From NCBI GenBank assembly GCA_903813345.2, contig CAIIXF020000012.1, positions 13,992,932 through 14,056,931 on the forward strand: a stretch of 64,000 nucleotides of DNA. The letters are read 5' to 3'. The position numbers were made by a program, and so were the translations under genes. The DNA comes from Owenia fusiformis (Eukaryota; Annelida; Polychaeta; Sabellida; Oweniidae). The notes beneath the pieces are model-generated. The model was not told the origin of the DNA. It saw nothing but the letters and a program-made list of their open reading frames with translations, and ran no database searches. How positions within the stretch are numbered: the first letter of the stretch is position 1; every line of letters starts with the position of its first letter. This document shows positions 22,240 through 34,489 of the stretch, in pieces.

Positions 22240-24560
22240 GTTGTGATAACGTCGTCAGAATATATGTCTCAAGTTGTAGCAACGTTAAATATGGAACGTT
22301 GTAGGTACAGGAAGGTGTGGACTCGCACAGATGTTTAAAGAACGTTACATTTGACTTAAATATCACGTGTCAGGAACGTAGTAGCGACCTTAACAATTAC
22401 GTCGCCAAAATAACGAAACTGTAACGTACTTACATTACGTCATAAATACGTGGCCAATCTAAATTTCTGGTAACGTTGATATAGAACGTTGTAGGTACAG
22501 GAAGGTGTGGACTCGCACAGATGTTTAAAGAACGTTACATTTGACTTAAATATCACGTGTCAGGAACGTAGTAGCGACCTTAACAATAACGTCGCCAAAA
22601 TAACGAAACTGTAACGTACTTACATTACGTCATATATACGTGGCCAATCTAAATTTCTGGTAACGTTGATATGGAACGTTGTAGGTACAGGAAGGTGTGG
22701 ACTCGCATAGATGTTTAAAGAACGTTACATTTGACTTAAATATCACGTGTCAGGAACGTAGTAGCGACCTTAACAATTACGTCACCAAAATAACGAAAAT
22801 GTAACGTCCTTACATTACGTCATAAATACGTGGCCAATCTAAATTTCTGGTAACGTTGATATGGAACGTTGTAGGTACAGGAAGGTGTGGACTCGCACAG
22901 ATGTTTAAAGAACGTTACATTTGACTTAAATATCACGTGTCAGGAACGTAGTAGCGACCTTAACAATAACGTCGCCAAAATAACGAAACTGTAACGTACT
23001 TACATTACGTCATATATACGTGGCCAATCTAAATTTCTGGTAACGTTGATATGGAACGTTGTAGGTACAGGAAGGTGTGGACTCGCATAGATGTTTAAAG
23101 AACGTTACATTTGACTTAAATATCACGTGTCAGGAACGTAGTAGCGACCTTAACAATTACGTCACCAAAATAACGAAAATGTAACGTACTTACATTACGT
23201 CATAAATACGTGGCCAATCTAAATTTCTGGTAACGTTGATATGGAACGTTGTAGGTACAGGAAGGTGTGGACTCGCATAGATGTTTAAAGAACGTTACAT
23301 TTGACTTAAATATCACGTGTCAGGAACGTAGTAGCGACCTTAACAATAACGTCACCAAAATAACGAAAATGTAACGTACTTACATTACGTCATATATACG
23401 TGGCCAATCTAAATTTCTGGTAACGTTGATATGGAACGTTGTAGGTACAGGAAGGTGTGGACTCGCATAGATGTTTAAAGAACGTTACATTTGACTTAAA
23501 TATCACGTGTCAGGAACGTAGTAGCGACCTTAACAATTACGTCACCAAAATAACGAAAATGTAACGTACTTACATTACGTCATATATACGTGGCCAATCT
23601 AAATTTCTGGTAACGTTGATATGGAACGTTGTAGGTACAGGAAGGTGTGGACTCGCACAGATGTTTAAAGAACGTTACATTTGACTTAAATATCACGTGC
23701 CAGGAACGTGGAACCAACCTAAACGATGACTTCGCCAAAATAACGAAAATGTAACGTACTTACATTACGTCATAAATACGTGGCCAATCTAAATTTCTGA
23801 TACGTTAATTATGGAACGTTGTAGGTACAGGAAGTTGTGGACTCGCACAGATGTTCAAAGAACGTTTCATTTGACTTAAATATCACGTGCCAGGAACGTA
23901 GAACCAACCTAAACGATAACTTCGCAAAAATAACGAGACTGTAATGTGCTTATGCAACGTCACATATACGTGGCCAGTTTTAAGTTCTGGTACGTTAATT
24001 ATGGAATGTTGTAGGTACAGGAAGGTGTGGACTCGCACAGATGTTTAAAGAACGTTACATTTGACTTAAATATCACGTGCCAGGAATGTAGAACCAACCT
24101 TAACAATGACTTCGCAAAAATAGTGAGACTGTAATGTGCTTATGCAACGTAACATATACCTGGCCAGTTCAAAGTTCTGGTAACGTTTGTCTTGGACCGA
24201 TGTAGGCACAGGAAGGTCTGGACTCGCACAGATGTTTATACAACGTTACATTTTACTTAAATATCATGTGCTAGGAATGTAGTAGCAACCTTAACAATGA
24301 CTGCAAAAATAAAATAACAGACTGTAACGTGCTAATGCAACGTCACATATACGTGGCCAAGTTAAAGTTCTGGTAACATTAACTATAGAACGTTGTAGGC
24401 AAAGGAAAGTGTGGACACGCATAAATGAGTATACAAGTTACGTTCGACTTAGATATCACGAGCCAGGAATGTAGTATCAACCTTAACAACGACTTTGCCA
24501 AAATAAAGAGACTGTAACGTGCTTGTCACATACATGGCAAATTCATAACTTCTGGTTACA
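22240..24560 (+). repeat. 190-bp tandem array (about 12 units)
   Basis: The unit TAACGTTGATATGGAACG recurs at 22471, 22661, 22851, 23041, 23231, 23421 and 23611, exactly 190 bp apart, with diverged units continuing to about 24560. Neighbouring units differ at fixed places and tend to alternate. Each unit has about ten ACGT tetramers. There are no unique spacers and no coding frame. Confidence 0.95.
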
Positions 24561-24969
24561 TCAAGTTAGGACAACACATACAAGGAATGTTCTAGTAACC
24601 TTAATTATGCCATCAACAAGATATAGTTATAGTAATGACTAACGTCCAGTTAAATGAATCATTACATGAACATAATTTTAAGTTCCTGTACAGGAAGATG
24701 TAGACACTGATGTTCAGTAAAATTATATATAACACACTAAGCCTAACATTTTCACATGTGAAGGTAAAACACAACTAACTTATGCTTTGACTTATTAACA
24801 AATGTATATTGTTTTTCCAATAATTAATGAGTTAATACACAAGAACTTTTTTGAGCATCCAAATAGAGAATATTGACACACAGAATTGAACTTAAATATA
24901 ATTACAGTCTCGTATGTCATCTATCAAAAATCTATCCTATCGTTAATAAGTTTTATTAAGTATTTTATT

Positions 24970-25655
24970 AACCCCTAAACGGTTAAGGGGGTGGGGAGAT
25001 TTGCCGTTCTGGCTTGTCTTAAAATTGAATTAGGCATATTTTAACTAATAAATCGTGACTATATTGTATTTACTGAGGGATATACACTGTATCAAAAATC
25101 GAGCATTTAATAACTGATTTATCCTATACTTAGTAGATTATGAGAATTAAATATGCATTGAAATTTCCCATTTTTCCCCAAATTTTTTTTCACATTTTTT
25201 AAAAAAAGATTTTCACATTTTTTTCAAATTTTATTTTTCAAAATATGAGTTAGGCTATATGAGTTTGATAATCTCAGAAACTTAAAAAACCACAAGAACA
25301 TCAGTAGGTATGAAATACATCTGTTATGTATGGTCGGTTTTGGATACAGGGTTTATCCCTCGGGAAATATGTGTATATCCCTTGGTCCCTGGGGTCCCTC
25401 GGGATATACACATATTTCCCTTGGGATAAAACCTGTATCCAAAACCTCCTAGTACATAACCCTTATATATCTCCCGCTCAACTCAGATATCAATTATATT
25501 CCCGCATGTTATTTACCTATAACACTACTAAGTATGGGATTAACCTTTGATGATATTTCGATATTTCATTTCCGAGATTGTGCCAAGATCTCGGCAGATC
25601 TATTCACCCCCTTTACTATGAATGTAATTATCTATAGCCTAACTGTTTAGGGGTT
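24970..25655. mobile_element. TAACCCCTAAAC-ended repeat with inner hairpin
   Basis: TAACCCCTAAACGGTTA near 24971 is answered by its near complement at about 25637-25653. An inner hairpin at 25323-25460 pairs TTTTGGATACAGG with CCTGTATCCAAAA over about 60 bp arms. Two nested MITEs are likely; TSDs are not clear. Confidence 0.5.
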
Positions 25656-27825
25656 ATATTGTTATTTTTCTGAACGGGAATGAATAAATATTCTAATTTG
25701 AGCTCGAACAAATGCTCTATTAGTTAACATGGTATTGATTTTCAAAAAGCAATAATGACCATTTTAAGTTGGGAATAAATCTAGAAAAATTGCATGTTTC
25801 AGATATGAAGCCATTATATCTATGCAATCTTAAAAGTACTGTCCCGTTACTTGTTATAGAGATAAAAATTTAATTCAAACTGGCTTGCTTCTCGGAACAG
25901 ATATTGTTTATGCTAAGTGTTCATTTTTCCTTGAAAGCATGAGCTCTCATTGGTCCTCATCACTTTCCAAATGTTTTTTCAAATGACTTGTACAGCTCAG
26001 TCGTTGTTTCCCTGGTTGCATGTTTAACACATTGCCATTTCTGCTTGTTTTTGGACATTTTCCTGGAAAAAATCAATCTATTGAAAAGTATGAAATGTAA
26101 CCTGTATACCCATACCCACTCTGTATATTTTGCAGTGTCATTTTCAACCAAAATTGAGCTAGCGATCTATTCTTTACAATCTCAGATACAATATGTCTCA
26201 AAGGTCTACAATGTGTTGTAAATCAGTAAGTTATTGAGGATTAAAAGTGCGAAAATCGGGAAAATTTTTTAATTCTTCCAAATATAAATATGGAAGCCAT
26301 ATATATAAATTAAAATACATAATTGTAAAATTCTTTGGTAAAATACTCTAGTATTCCTGAAGTAAAGTCTGCACTTTATATTTTTAGAATAGAATGACAA
26401 GGACCTTGCTAGATTTGATTCTGCTGTAAACTTAATATATATAAAATACTTCTATAATGAATAATAGATTAACCTGGACTTACCGAAGTCACTTTCCTCG
26501 CAACTCCCCAAGCTCAGAGGACTCTAGACTGCCTAACTTCCAAACCGTCAAATGTTCCATTCTGCTTGTACTGCTAGTTTGTCTGAAATATTTTAGAGAC
26601 TTGTAGTATAAACATTTTATTAGTTGGTTATCTGAAAATGCACCTGAGGGTGTAATCTTTCTTCCACCAGATCTGATCTTTGTCTCAGGAGACTTTTTGG
26701 GACTACTCTAGGGTAAAACAATCCCTATGCTCATCTGTTTATAGATCCCTAGTAGCTTTTTGTACTATCCTTTTGTATTTCTACAGTAGAATCATATAGC
26801 CAAAACATTCCTTCGTTGACTCTCATAATCTTCATCCAATGATCTAACTAGAGATCTATTTATTAAAATATTCTATTGGATAATAATTTGAAATGTTGGA
26901 ACGGTAGGAAAGTATATACCTGAGAATGACTCTTTAACTTTCTGAGATAAAATATGGCAGGTCAACTTCGGGTCAGTGTGACACCTCTAGAAATAATATA
27001 GGCCTACCTGATTAGCATAACACCACTCATCTCAACACAGCCAAAATCATCTCAGGGTTATCATGGGTGAAGGCTACAACAATCCTGAAAACAGAATAGG
27101 TAGATGGGAAAATAGAGGACAATAGTAGTACTTTAAAAGACTGTTACTTTATTTTATACTTTTATTTCAAATTGTATTGATTAAGATAAGACCTTTAAAT
27201 TGTGAATATAATGAGTAAATCTACTGAGATGTTTTAACATTGTGTCAATCAGGATTAAGTTCAAACCTTTTAAAAGAACTTAATTATATAGCAGTCATAC
27301 TTTTAAAATTTGCACAGGGCGCCAAATTAAATAGCACCAAATTAAAGCAATTTACAGTATCTCATTTGCTGTGAAACTGTGAAAGTTAAATAATAACTGC
27401 ATTAAATACAAATGAATACTTTCTGAAGCAAGGAGCCACAAATGATGCAAGTTAATTAAATCAAACGATGAAATAATATACCTGATTAGTATGAAACACC
27501 ATCATCTAAACACAACCAACAAGGTCTCAGGGTTATCATGGATGAAAGCTACAAAAATCTGGTTCATCTCCTACTTCTGAAAACAGAGTAGAGAACTATT
27601 GTACACTAAGATGGAAAAACAGATGACAATAGTAGTTTTTTTAAAGGCTGATAAAAGTTAACTTAACTTAAAAGAAATTAACTTTCATTGAATTCGATCA
27701 ATAAAAACAAAGCTTAATTTCAGATTTGCTGAAGATGAAATACACTTTTCAGTCTCTATCAATTGTTAAAAGGCGTGTGCTTATAACAAACACCATTTCG
27801 ATTAAAAAATATAAATATCAATAAT
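25656..27825. other. Non-coding interior of the 11.3-kb element
   Basis: AT-rich. Partly repeated phrases (ACCTGATTAG, CATCTCAACACA, CTCAGGGTTATCATG) occur near 27005-27065 and 27480-27545. No gene seen. Confidence 0.4.
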
Positions 27826-28024
27826 CAGGCCCGTAGCCAGGATTTGCCAAGGGGGGTTCATTTTTCCAAAATTTCCAGGGGGGGTTCACATTTGACAATT
27901 TTGGCCCAAATATGGACAAAATCACTTGAGAAGTGCTCAAAATGGTGAAAACTGCATGATTTTGAAAGAATTTTTGGCCAGGGGGGGGCGAACCCTGCGA
28001 ACCCCTTCCCTGGCTACGGGCCTG
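27826..28024. mobile_element. CAGGCCCGTAGCC MITE, copy 1
   Basis: 199 bp with terminal repeats CAGGCCCGTAGCCAGG and CCTGGCTACGGGCCTG and the 5-bp TSD ATAAT (27821-27825, 28025-28029). A second member, in the opposite orientation, is at 62498-62698. A hAT-like end with a 5-bp TSD suggests the hAT5 group (inference). Confidence 0.85.
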
Positions 28025-28249
28025 ATAATCATACAGTTTCAAGGAAGGTTGAAGTTCACCTTTCAGTCTCCGTAAATTGGTAAAGGGTGTATGCTTAATA
28101 TGCTTGATAACAGACACATTTCCACATCAAAAACTGTCAAAGGCGAACCTAAATCATAATGGATAATGTTTGATTTTAAATTAAATTCACAAAATTTTGC
28201 CAGGCATATGTTTAGGCATATACATATTAATACTAGCCTTAATAAATTT

Positions 28250-29099
28250 CACCCTATGCAGACAGAGCCTGTGGGAAATATTGGGTGCGGCGCAAATGAG
28301 TGGAGGATGCGGAGCTAACGGTCATTTTTGAATTTAAAATTGGGATATTTCTGAAACTAAGCCGTTTTGGGACTTCAAATATACCAAGATATGTGTATTT
28401 GACACCAAATATCAATAAAATTGTGAAAATAGTAGTGCAATTCATTTTATAGCGACGCAGTATGCCTTAAACATTTCCAAGACCTATATATTTTGAGACT
28501 ATACTTTTAATACTGCGTCCCCAGCATTCATAAAAATGGTGTTCAAGATACACTACCCATGCAAATTATTTTTGCATCTTGGAAGCCAGGCAGTATCTGT
28601 GTGATTTTATAAAAATTCGGAAATGTTCTTCAGATATGAGCCCCCTCTAAATATTGGGTGCGGAGGTACGTTTATGGAGCTCCTCCGCACCCAATATTTA
28701 GAGGGGGCTCATATCTGAAAAACATTTCCGAATTTTTATAAAAGCACACAGATACTGCCTGGCTTCCAAGATGCAAAAATAATTTGTATAGATAGTGTAC
28801 CTTGAACACCATTTTTTATGAATGCTGGGGACTCAGTATTAAAAGGATAATTTCAAAATATATAGGTCTGGGAAAGGTTTAAGGCACACTGCGTTGCTAC
28901 AGAACGAATTGCGCTACTATTTTCACAATTGTATTGATATTTGGTGTCAAATACACATATCTTGGTATATTTGAAGTCCCAAAACGGCTTAGTTTCAGAA
29001 ATATCCCAAATTTAAATTCAAAAATGACCGTTAGCTCCGCACCCTCCGCTCATTTGCTCCGCACCCAATATTTCCCACAGGCTCTGTCTGCATAGGGTG
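28250..29099. mobile_element. 850-bp foldback element, CAC ends, 5-bp TSD
   Basis: Arms of about 415 bp are almost perfect inverted copies around a spacer of about 20 bp near 28665-28685. Ends CACCCTATGCAGACAG and complement; AATTT flanks both sides (28245-28249, 29100-29104). If transcribed it would fold into a long double-stranded RNA. Confidence 0.88.
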
Positions 29100-29104
29100 A
29101 ATTT

Positions 29105-30044
29105 TGGAACATAAATAAATGACATGTGAATTTGCTGAAGTGACGATTTCCCATGTTAAATATAAGAGAATTTTAGAGAGACCATACATCATGCAATAAC
29201 CCAGATGCGAGTAGAAATAATCTTGATTTACGTCATTAAAAATTCAAAATTCAGTCAAAGTAATATCATATTTGAAATCTACATGTAGAATTGCATCTAG
29301 AAATGTGGTTTTAAAAAGTGTTTATCAACTTTGAAAAATTAATTTTCTTTGAAAATGTGACTTCTAGCTCGGGGAGATTCCCCATAGACCCCATGCTATA
29401 AAATCACAAAAATTGAAATATCTTTTCTTTTAGTGGACAAATAATATTTTGCTTTACTGGACATATTTTCATTAGTATAAGTATCAGACACATAAGGGTT
29501 TTATTAAAATTGAGCCACTTAAATTGATAATATTCAAGTTTAGGGGAACTTTCTTATATACCTGCCATGTTAATTGACCCGAATCAGCCACCTGGTGGTG
29601 AAACTGGTAACTACCTACTCGCATTTGGGTAATTTATCGCATTCTACCCCCACTTTAACAAAAACCCGTATGGCCCAGTTATCTACGCCTGACGTTGTTG
29701 GTCTACGACATTTCAGAATCAGGGAGTGGATAACAGGGCCAGACGAGTTTGGTTACCCCCACTTATGTTTTTTACAAATTTAAGTGGGGGTCGTAGAGTA
29801 GATGAGATTACAGTAAAATTTTGAATGTTTGGAACTTCTCTGAATCTAAAAAATAAGCAATTAAAGGACCACATTGAAACAGAACATGTAAAAATAGAAA
29901 CATTTATACATGTTCTTACTTTTGTTTATTTTAGTTTGTTTTGTAGTTTAGCTATCATATCTGTGACCTCATATTTCAATGCTTCTCTGCCATGTTATTT
30001 TCAAAAAAATTAAAGAACTCCCTAAATATAGTATGCTATCTATT
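29105..30044. other. Non-coding interior of the 11.3-kb element
   Basis: No gene or clear repeat border was seen. The stretch near 29380-29620 is similar in reverse orientation to about 36420-36600 (for example the TACCTACTCGCAT phrase), so it is itself repetitive. Confidence 0.4.
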
Positions 30045-30450
30045 CACTGGTGATCCGCTCGATTACACTGGTTACCGAAACGGTTCGTTTTGGTAACAAA
30101 ATGTCGGAACGTCGAAGGTACGATTTTTCTTTTTTCCTTATTTCACGCATTGTAGGCAGAATCCCCACAACATTTTTTCTCACAAACATGTATCAGCATC
30201 ATATGTTTTAGAAAATGAACATGTTTGCAAAAAATAGGCATAGCTCAGAAGACAACAGAATCATCGATTTAATTCCTCACTTAAGTTACACAAATGGTTC
30301 GGGTTAAAAGTGCAGATCTTAACTGTTTTTCGAAAGACCGTTTATGTAACTTAAGTGAGGAATTAAACCGACGATTCTATTGTCTTCTGAACTATTTGTT
30401 CGCAAACATGTACATTTTCTAAAGCATATGAAACTGATACATGTTTGTGT
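30045..30450. mobile_element. CACTGGTGATCC foldback, copy 2 (right arm truncated)
   Basis: Matches 14694-15227 from its left end through the loop, but the right arm stops near 30450, before the terminal 90 bp or so. Confidence 0.8.
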
Positions 30451-31475
30451 ATTTCTGTATTTCTGCCATCATGATTATCTATCAGGCTAAAGATGGCAAT
30501 CACTGACTCCCCGTGCAATGTCTATTCTTTGAAAGAGGTAGATCTAACAGAGATCACCATCAAGATTAAGATAACTGCATAAACCATTTGCCATAAACAC
30601 TTCACCATCCAATCAACACCTCTGCCAGATCCCAGGGACCGGATCTGACTTGAAAGTCGCTGATGGTTAACTGACCCCTGGACCCCTTGTAATTGACCTA
30701 ACGAAAATTATGAACCGGGAATTATGATTGAAAATCGTGATGAAATTGAAAATCAATAACATCGATTCAAATATCAGAATATTCAAAAGTTCATTTCAAA
30801 AATTATGAAAATTGAAACGATCCCAACTTTCACATGAGATTATTTGTGTTCTCGCTGCAAGTACCGGCCATGGAATGCTTTCATTTTAACCTTTGGTGAC
30901 TGTGTAACATGCATGCATCATTCTTACCTTCGAAAGCTGGCAGTACGGCTCCCAAGTTGCTTTTAAGCAGCAATATCTTGAACTTGGAACTGTCCTCCAT
31001 GTTGATTTCGACGCGGGAATTCCTCTATTTCTATTGGTTGATAGAACAGAATACGATAAAAAGCCGAACGAGAAATACATCAAATTTAAGAACGATGTAC
31101 TTTCCGTTTGTAACGCTCGCCCTTGTTGAAAGGGACTAAAACCGGTGTAAAAGGGTAGGACGTCCTATCAGTTTATGGTCCTACTCTCTATTGATTTAAA
31201 TGGTGACGGACCTCTTTCCCTTATTATCTTATACACAATCAGGGCCAGTAAGGGCCGTTAAGAAAGGGGACCATAATCCCCAGGGGACCATAATTTCTTT
31301 TACACCGGCAAGCTCCAGAGGAAGTCGACATTGACATCTATGAAGTTCAGAGGAAGAAAATATGGAATTTTATAACTCTGAGAGGAATAATACATGGAAA
31401 CTTCCAATTTTGAGAGGAAATTGACATGGAAAAAATGCTCAAAAAGGGGGTCTTTGGCGCGGCACATAGGTATTA
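30451..31475. other. Non-coding interior of the 11.3-kb element
   Basis: I found no supported gene. A short inverted pair around 31140-31310 (ACCGGTGTAAAA and TTTTACACCGG) suggests a small MITE of about 170 bp. Confidence 0.4.
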
Positions 31476-31789
31476 CACTGGCGGATTAGGGGGGGGGGCC
31501 TGGGGGCCCGGCCCCCCCCCCCCCTTGGGTGGGCCCAGAAGAAAAAAAATTGGGCCAAAAAAAAATTTTGGGCCAAAAAAGGCCTTCAGGCTCCAAAAAG
31601 TGGGCCTTTTTGGTCATTACTTGGCCTTTTAAGGCCTTATTTTTTAATTTCAGGCCAAATTTTGAAGAAAATGGGCCTCAAAATTTCAAAATTTGGGCCC
31701 ACCTTTCGGTTTTAGTGGCCCAAAATTTTTTTTTCTCGGACTTGATATTTGGGCCCCCCCCCCCTTGTTGATTCCCAGATCCGCCCCTG
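31476..31789. mobile_element. CAGGGGCGGATC-type MITE, 5-bp TSD
   Basis: Ends CACTGGCGGATTAGG and GATCCGCCCCTG with TATTA on both sides (31471-31475, 31790-31794). It has long G and C runs. Relatives lie at about 6330-6556 and 47805-47985. Confidence 0.8.
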
Positions 31790-32035
31790 TATTAAGAGGT
31801 ATATTGGAGTGAACCCCCCGGGACAGAACGTCAGACTTTTGTCAGCAATAACCCATGGCAAAATTACAACGTCGGAGAAACGTTTTCTTTACATCATATT
31901 TCCACTCTCACTCTCAATTACCACGTTAAGTTCATCTGTGTGAGCCAACATATGCCTGTGCCTCCACCGATCAGTATTTAAAGTTACCACAACTCGAGGC
32001 ATAAATGTATATTCGTTATATATTTAACATTTACT

Positions 32036-33440
32036 TCACGTTACAAATTAAACGAATTTGTTGAGACCACAACGTCTTTGTCACGTTCTTTTTCACATAC
32101 ATGTATATGTATTTTTCACGTTTAAAACCCGTTTCGTCAACGTCAAAATTAACTGTTTCGACAACGTTGCAAATAAACCAATTTCGTGAGGACATAGCGT
32201 CTTTTTGTAACGTTTCCTGCACTTACAAATATTTTTTTACATTTCAATTGAAAACACGTTTCGACAACGTTGAAATTAACCGTTTGCACTACGTTGAAAA
32301 TGAACCATTTTGGTCAGAAAATGACGTCTTTGTAACGTGTTTTACAATTACAAATATTTTTCACATTCAAACCATGTTTTGACAACGTTGCAATTAGCCA
32401 TTTTCACTACGTTGCAAATGAACCAATTTGGTGGGAAAGCAAGGACTTTGTAACGTTTCCTAGACTTACAATTATCTTTCACATTTAAAGCACGTTACGA
32501 CAACGTCAAATTTTACTGTTTATATTACGTAGCAAATGAAACAATTTGGTGAGAAGTGCAACGTCTTTGTAACGTTTTCTACACTTACAAATATCTTTCA
32601 CATTTAAAACACGTACGTTACGACAACGTCAAATTTTACCGTTTACATTACGTAGCAAATGTACCAAATTTGGTGAGAACGCAACGTCTTTGTAACGTTT
32701 TTTACACTTACAAATATCTTTCACATTTAGAACACGTTACGACGACATCAAATTTTACCGTTTATATTACGTAGCAAATGAAACAATTTGGTGAGAAGTG
32801 CAACGTCTTTGTAACGTTTTCTACACTTACAAATATCTTTCACATTTAAAACACGTTACGACAACGTCAAATTTTACCGTTTACATTACGTAGCAAATGT
32901 ACCAAATTTGGTGAGAACATAACGTCTTTGTAACGTTTTTTACACTTACAAATATCTTTCACATTTAGAACACGTTACGACAACATCAAATTTTACCGTT
33001 TATATTACGTAGCAAATGAAACAATTTGGTGAGAAGTGCAACGTCTTTGTAACGTTTTCTACACTTACAAATATCTTTCACGTTCAAAACACGTTACGAC
33101 AACGTCAAATTTTACCGTTTACATTACGTAGCAAATGTACCAAATTTGGTGAGAACACAACGTCTTTGTAACGTTTTCTACACTTACAAATATCTTTCAC
33201 ATTTAAAACACGTTACGACAACGTCAAATTTTGCCGTTTATATTACGTTGCAAATGAACCAAACTGGTAAAAATTCAACGTCATTGTTACGTTTTTCACA
33301 CCAGCACAAATTTCGAACTTTACTAACACATTACTACAACGTCATTTTTTAACCATCCACCGACGTTTTGCTGAATGTCACAATTTTACGTTGCTTTGAC
33401 GTTTATATAACGGAAATATACAACGTCTCCAGTGAACTTA
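32036..33440 (+). repeat. Tandem array of about 119-bp units (about 12 units)
   Basis: CACGTTACGACAACGTCAAA recurs at about 119-bp spacing (32491, 32617, 32733, 32852, 32971, 33090, 33209). Two unit types alternate: GCAAATGTACCAAATTTGG and GCAAATGAAACAATTTGG, giving a dimer of about 238 bp. It is dense in ACGT. Reading frames that repeat across it are not genes. Confidence 0.93.
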
Positions 33441-33486
33441 TATACCACATATGAGTGACGTTACATGGACGTCACTGTTTGCTGGG

Positions 33487-34489
33487 GAGTGAAGTATACT
33501 CGATAGAAAGTTACTTTTATATAGCTGTGTACCAAATTTACATTAAGGTGTTTATTGAGTGTGTAATTAATAAAACTGTTAAGCTTCTTGGATTTGGGTA
33601 TCATTAGGTTAATGTGTTCAGTATCGTGTAGGTTTTTGTTAAAATAATACCCAAGATACTTGTATGACTGAACTTCTGAACGTTTCAAGTCACCGAAAGG
33701 CCATTCTTTACCTTTATCTGTTTTTTGACCGACAACCATGACTTTGGATTTTCTTTCGCTAAATGAAAACCCCCATTTAATTGCAAAAGAGTTTACTATT
33801 GTTAGCATTGTTTTTAATTCTTGTTCTGACGTAGCAAAGAGCACAATGTCGTAAGCAAACATTAGAGCGGGAATGCGTTGTTTGTTCAATTTCACTCCCA
33901 TGTTGGCCGCTAATAGCTGGTCTTGGAGATCGGACATAATGATTGAAAACAGTAATGTAGAGAGCACACAGCCCTGTTTTACTCCGAAAGAACTAGAATA
34001 CCATTCCGTTTCATTACCTTCACCAAATACGACTTTTGTTTTATTATCGTTATACATTTCCCGTATCAATCTCCATATCTTGCCTCTTATACCTTTCTTC
34101 CATAGGGTTAAAAACATTAAGTCGCGATCTATTACGTCAAATGCTTTAGATATATCTAGGAAAGCTAAAAATGTCTTTTGACGGCTACTTTTTCTAAGGC
34201 TGCAGATTGACTTCATTGTGAAAATATTATTTTCGAGGCGGTGGCCTTTTCTAAAGGCTCCTTGGAATTCACCGAAAATATTTTCTGCTTCGCAAAAATT
34301 TATAAGATCCTTATTAACTATTGAACAAAACAATTTGAAAACATTGGAAGTGATTGTGATACCCCTAAAAAGGTTAAGGTCGTGTGCGTCCCCTCCTTTG
34401 TGGAGGGGCTTTAATATTCCTTCCTTCCACTGTTCGGGAAAAGATTCAAGATGTTTGCATTTAGTAAATAGTTTAGTTTTAGTTTTAGT
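33487..34489 (-). pseudogene. Non-LTR reverse transcriptase core, catalytically dead
   Basis: The minus-strand frame begins near 34480 (KLFTKCKHLESFPEQWKEGI) and passes through the polymerase motifs: FLDISKAFDVIDRD (motif A), GVKQGCVLSTLLFS (motif B), and MFAYDIVLFA where FADD is expected (motif C). The first catalytic aspartate is tyrosine (TAC for GAC at 33851-33853). A frameshift precedes 33500, after which NFLSSILHSCPI runs to the insertion border. The rest is at 21201-22221. Known role of the family: target-primed reverse transcription; this copy cannot do it. Confidence 0.88.

Larger units (their letters stand above)
22222..33486. mobile_element. 11.3-kb element with terminal tandem arrays, 2-bp TSD
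   Basis: The left end is CCCAGCTAACA and the right end TGTTTGCTGGG, an inverted pair of about 11 bp. GA flanks both ends (22220-22221, 33487-33488). Deleting the element and one GA joins two halves of a reverse transcriptase in one frame (LSSILHSCPI on the minus strand). A 190-bp array lies next to the left end and an array of about 119 bp next to the right end, both crowded with ACGT. The 7.5 kb between the arrays holds only smaller MITEs and non-coding DNA; no transposase was found. Class unknown. Confidence 0.72.

Noticed and set aside
22240-24560. Regularly spaced repeats as a CRISPR array
   Set aside because: The whole 190-bp unit is repeated without unique spacers, and the context is eukaryotic mobile DNA.
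32556-33352. Repeated frames with LCNVFYTYKYLSHLKHV
   Set aside because: They are translations of the ~119-bp tandem array, with no start, domain or codon bias.
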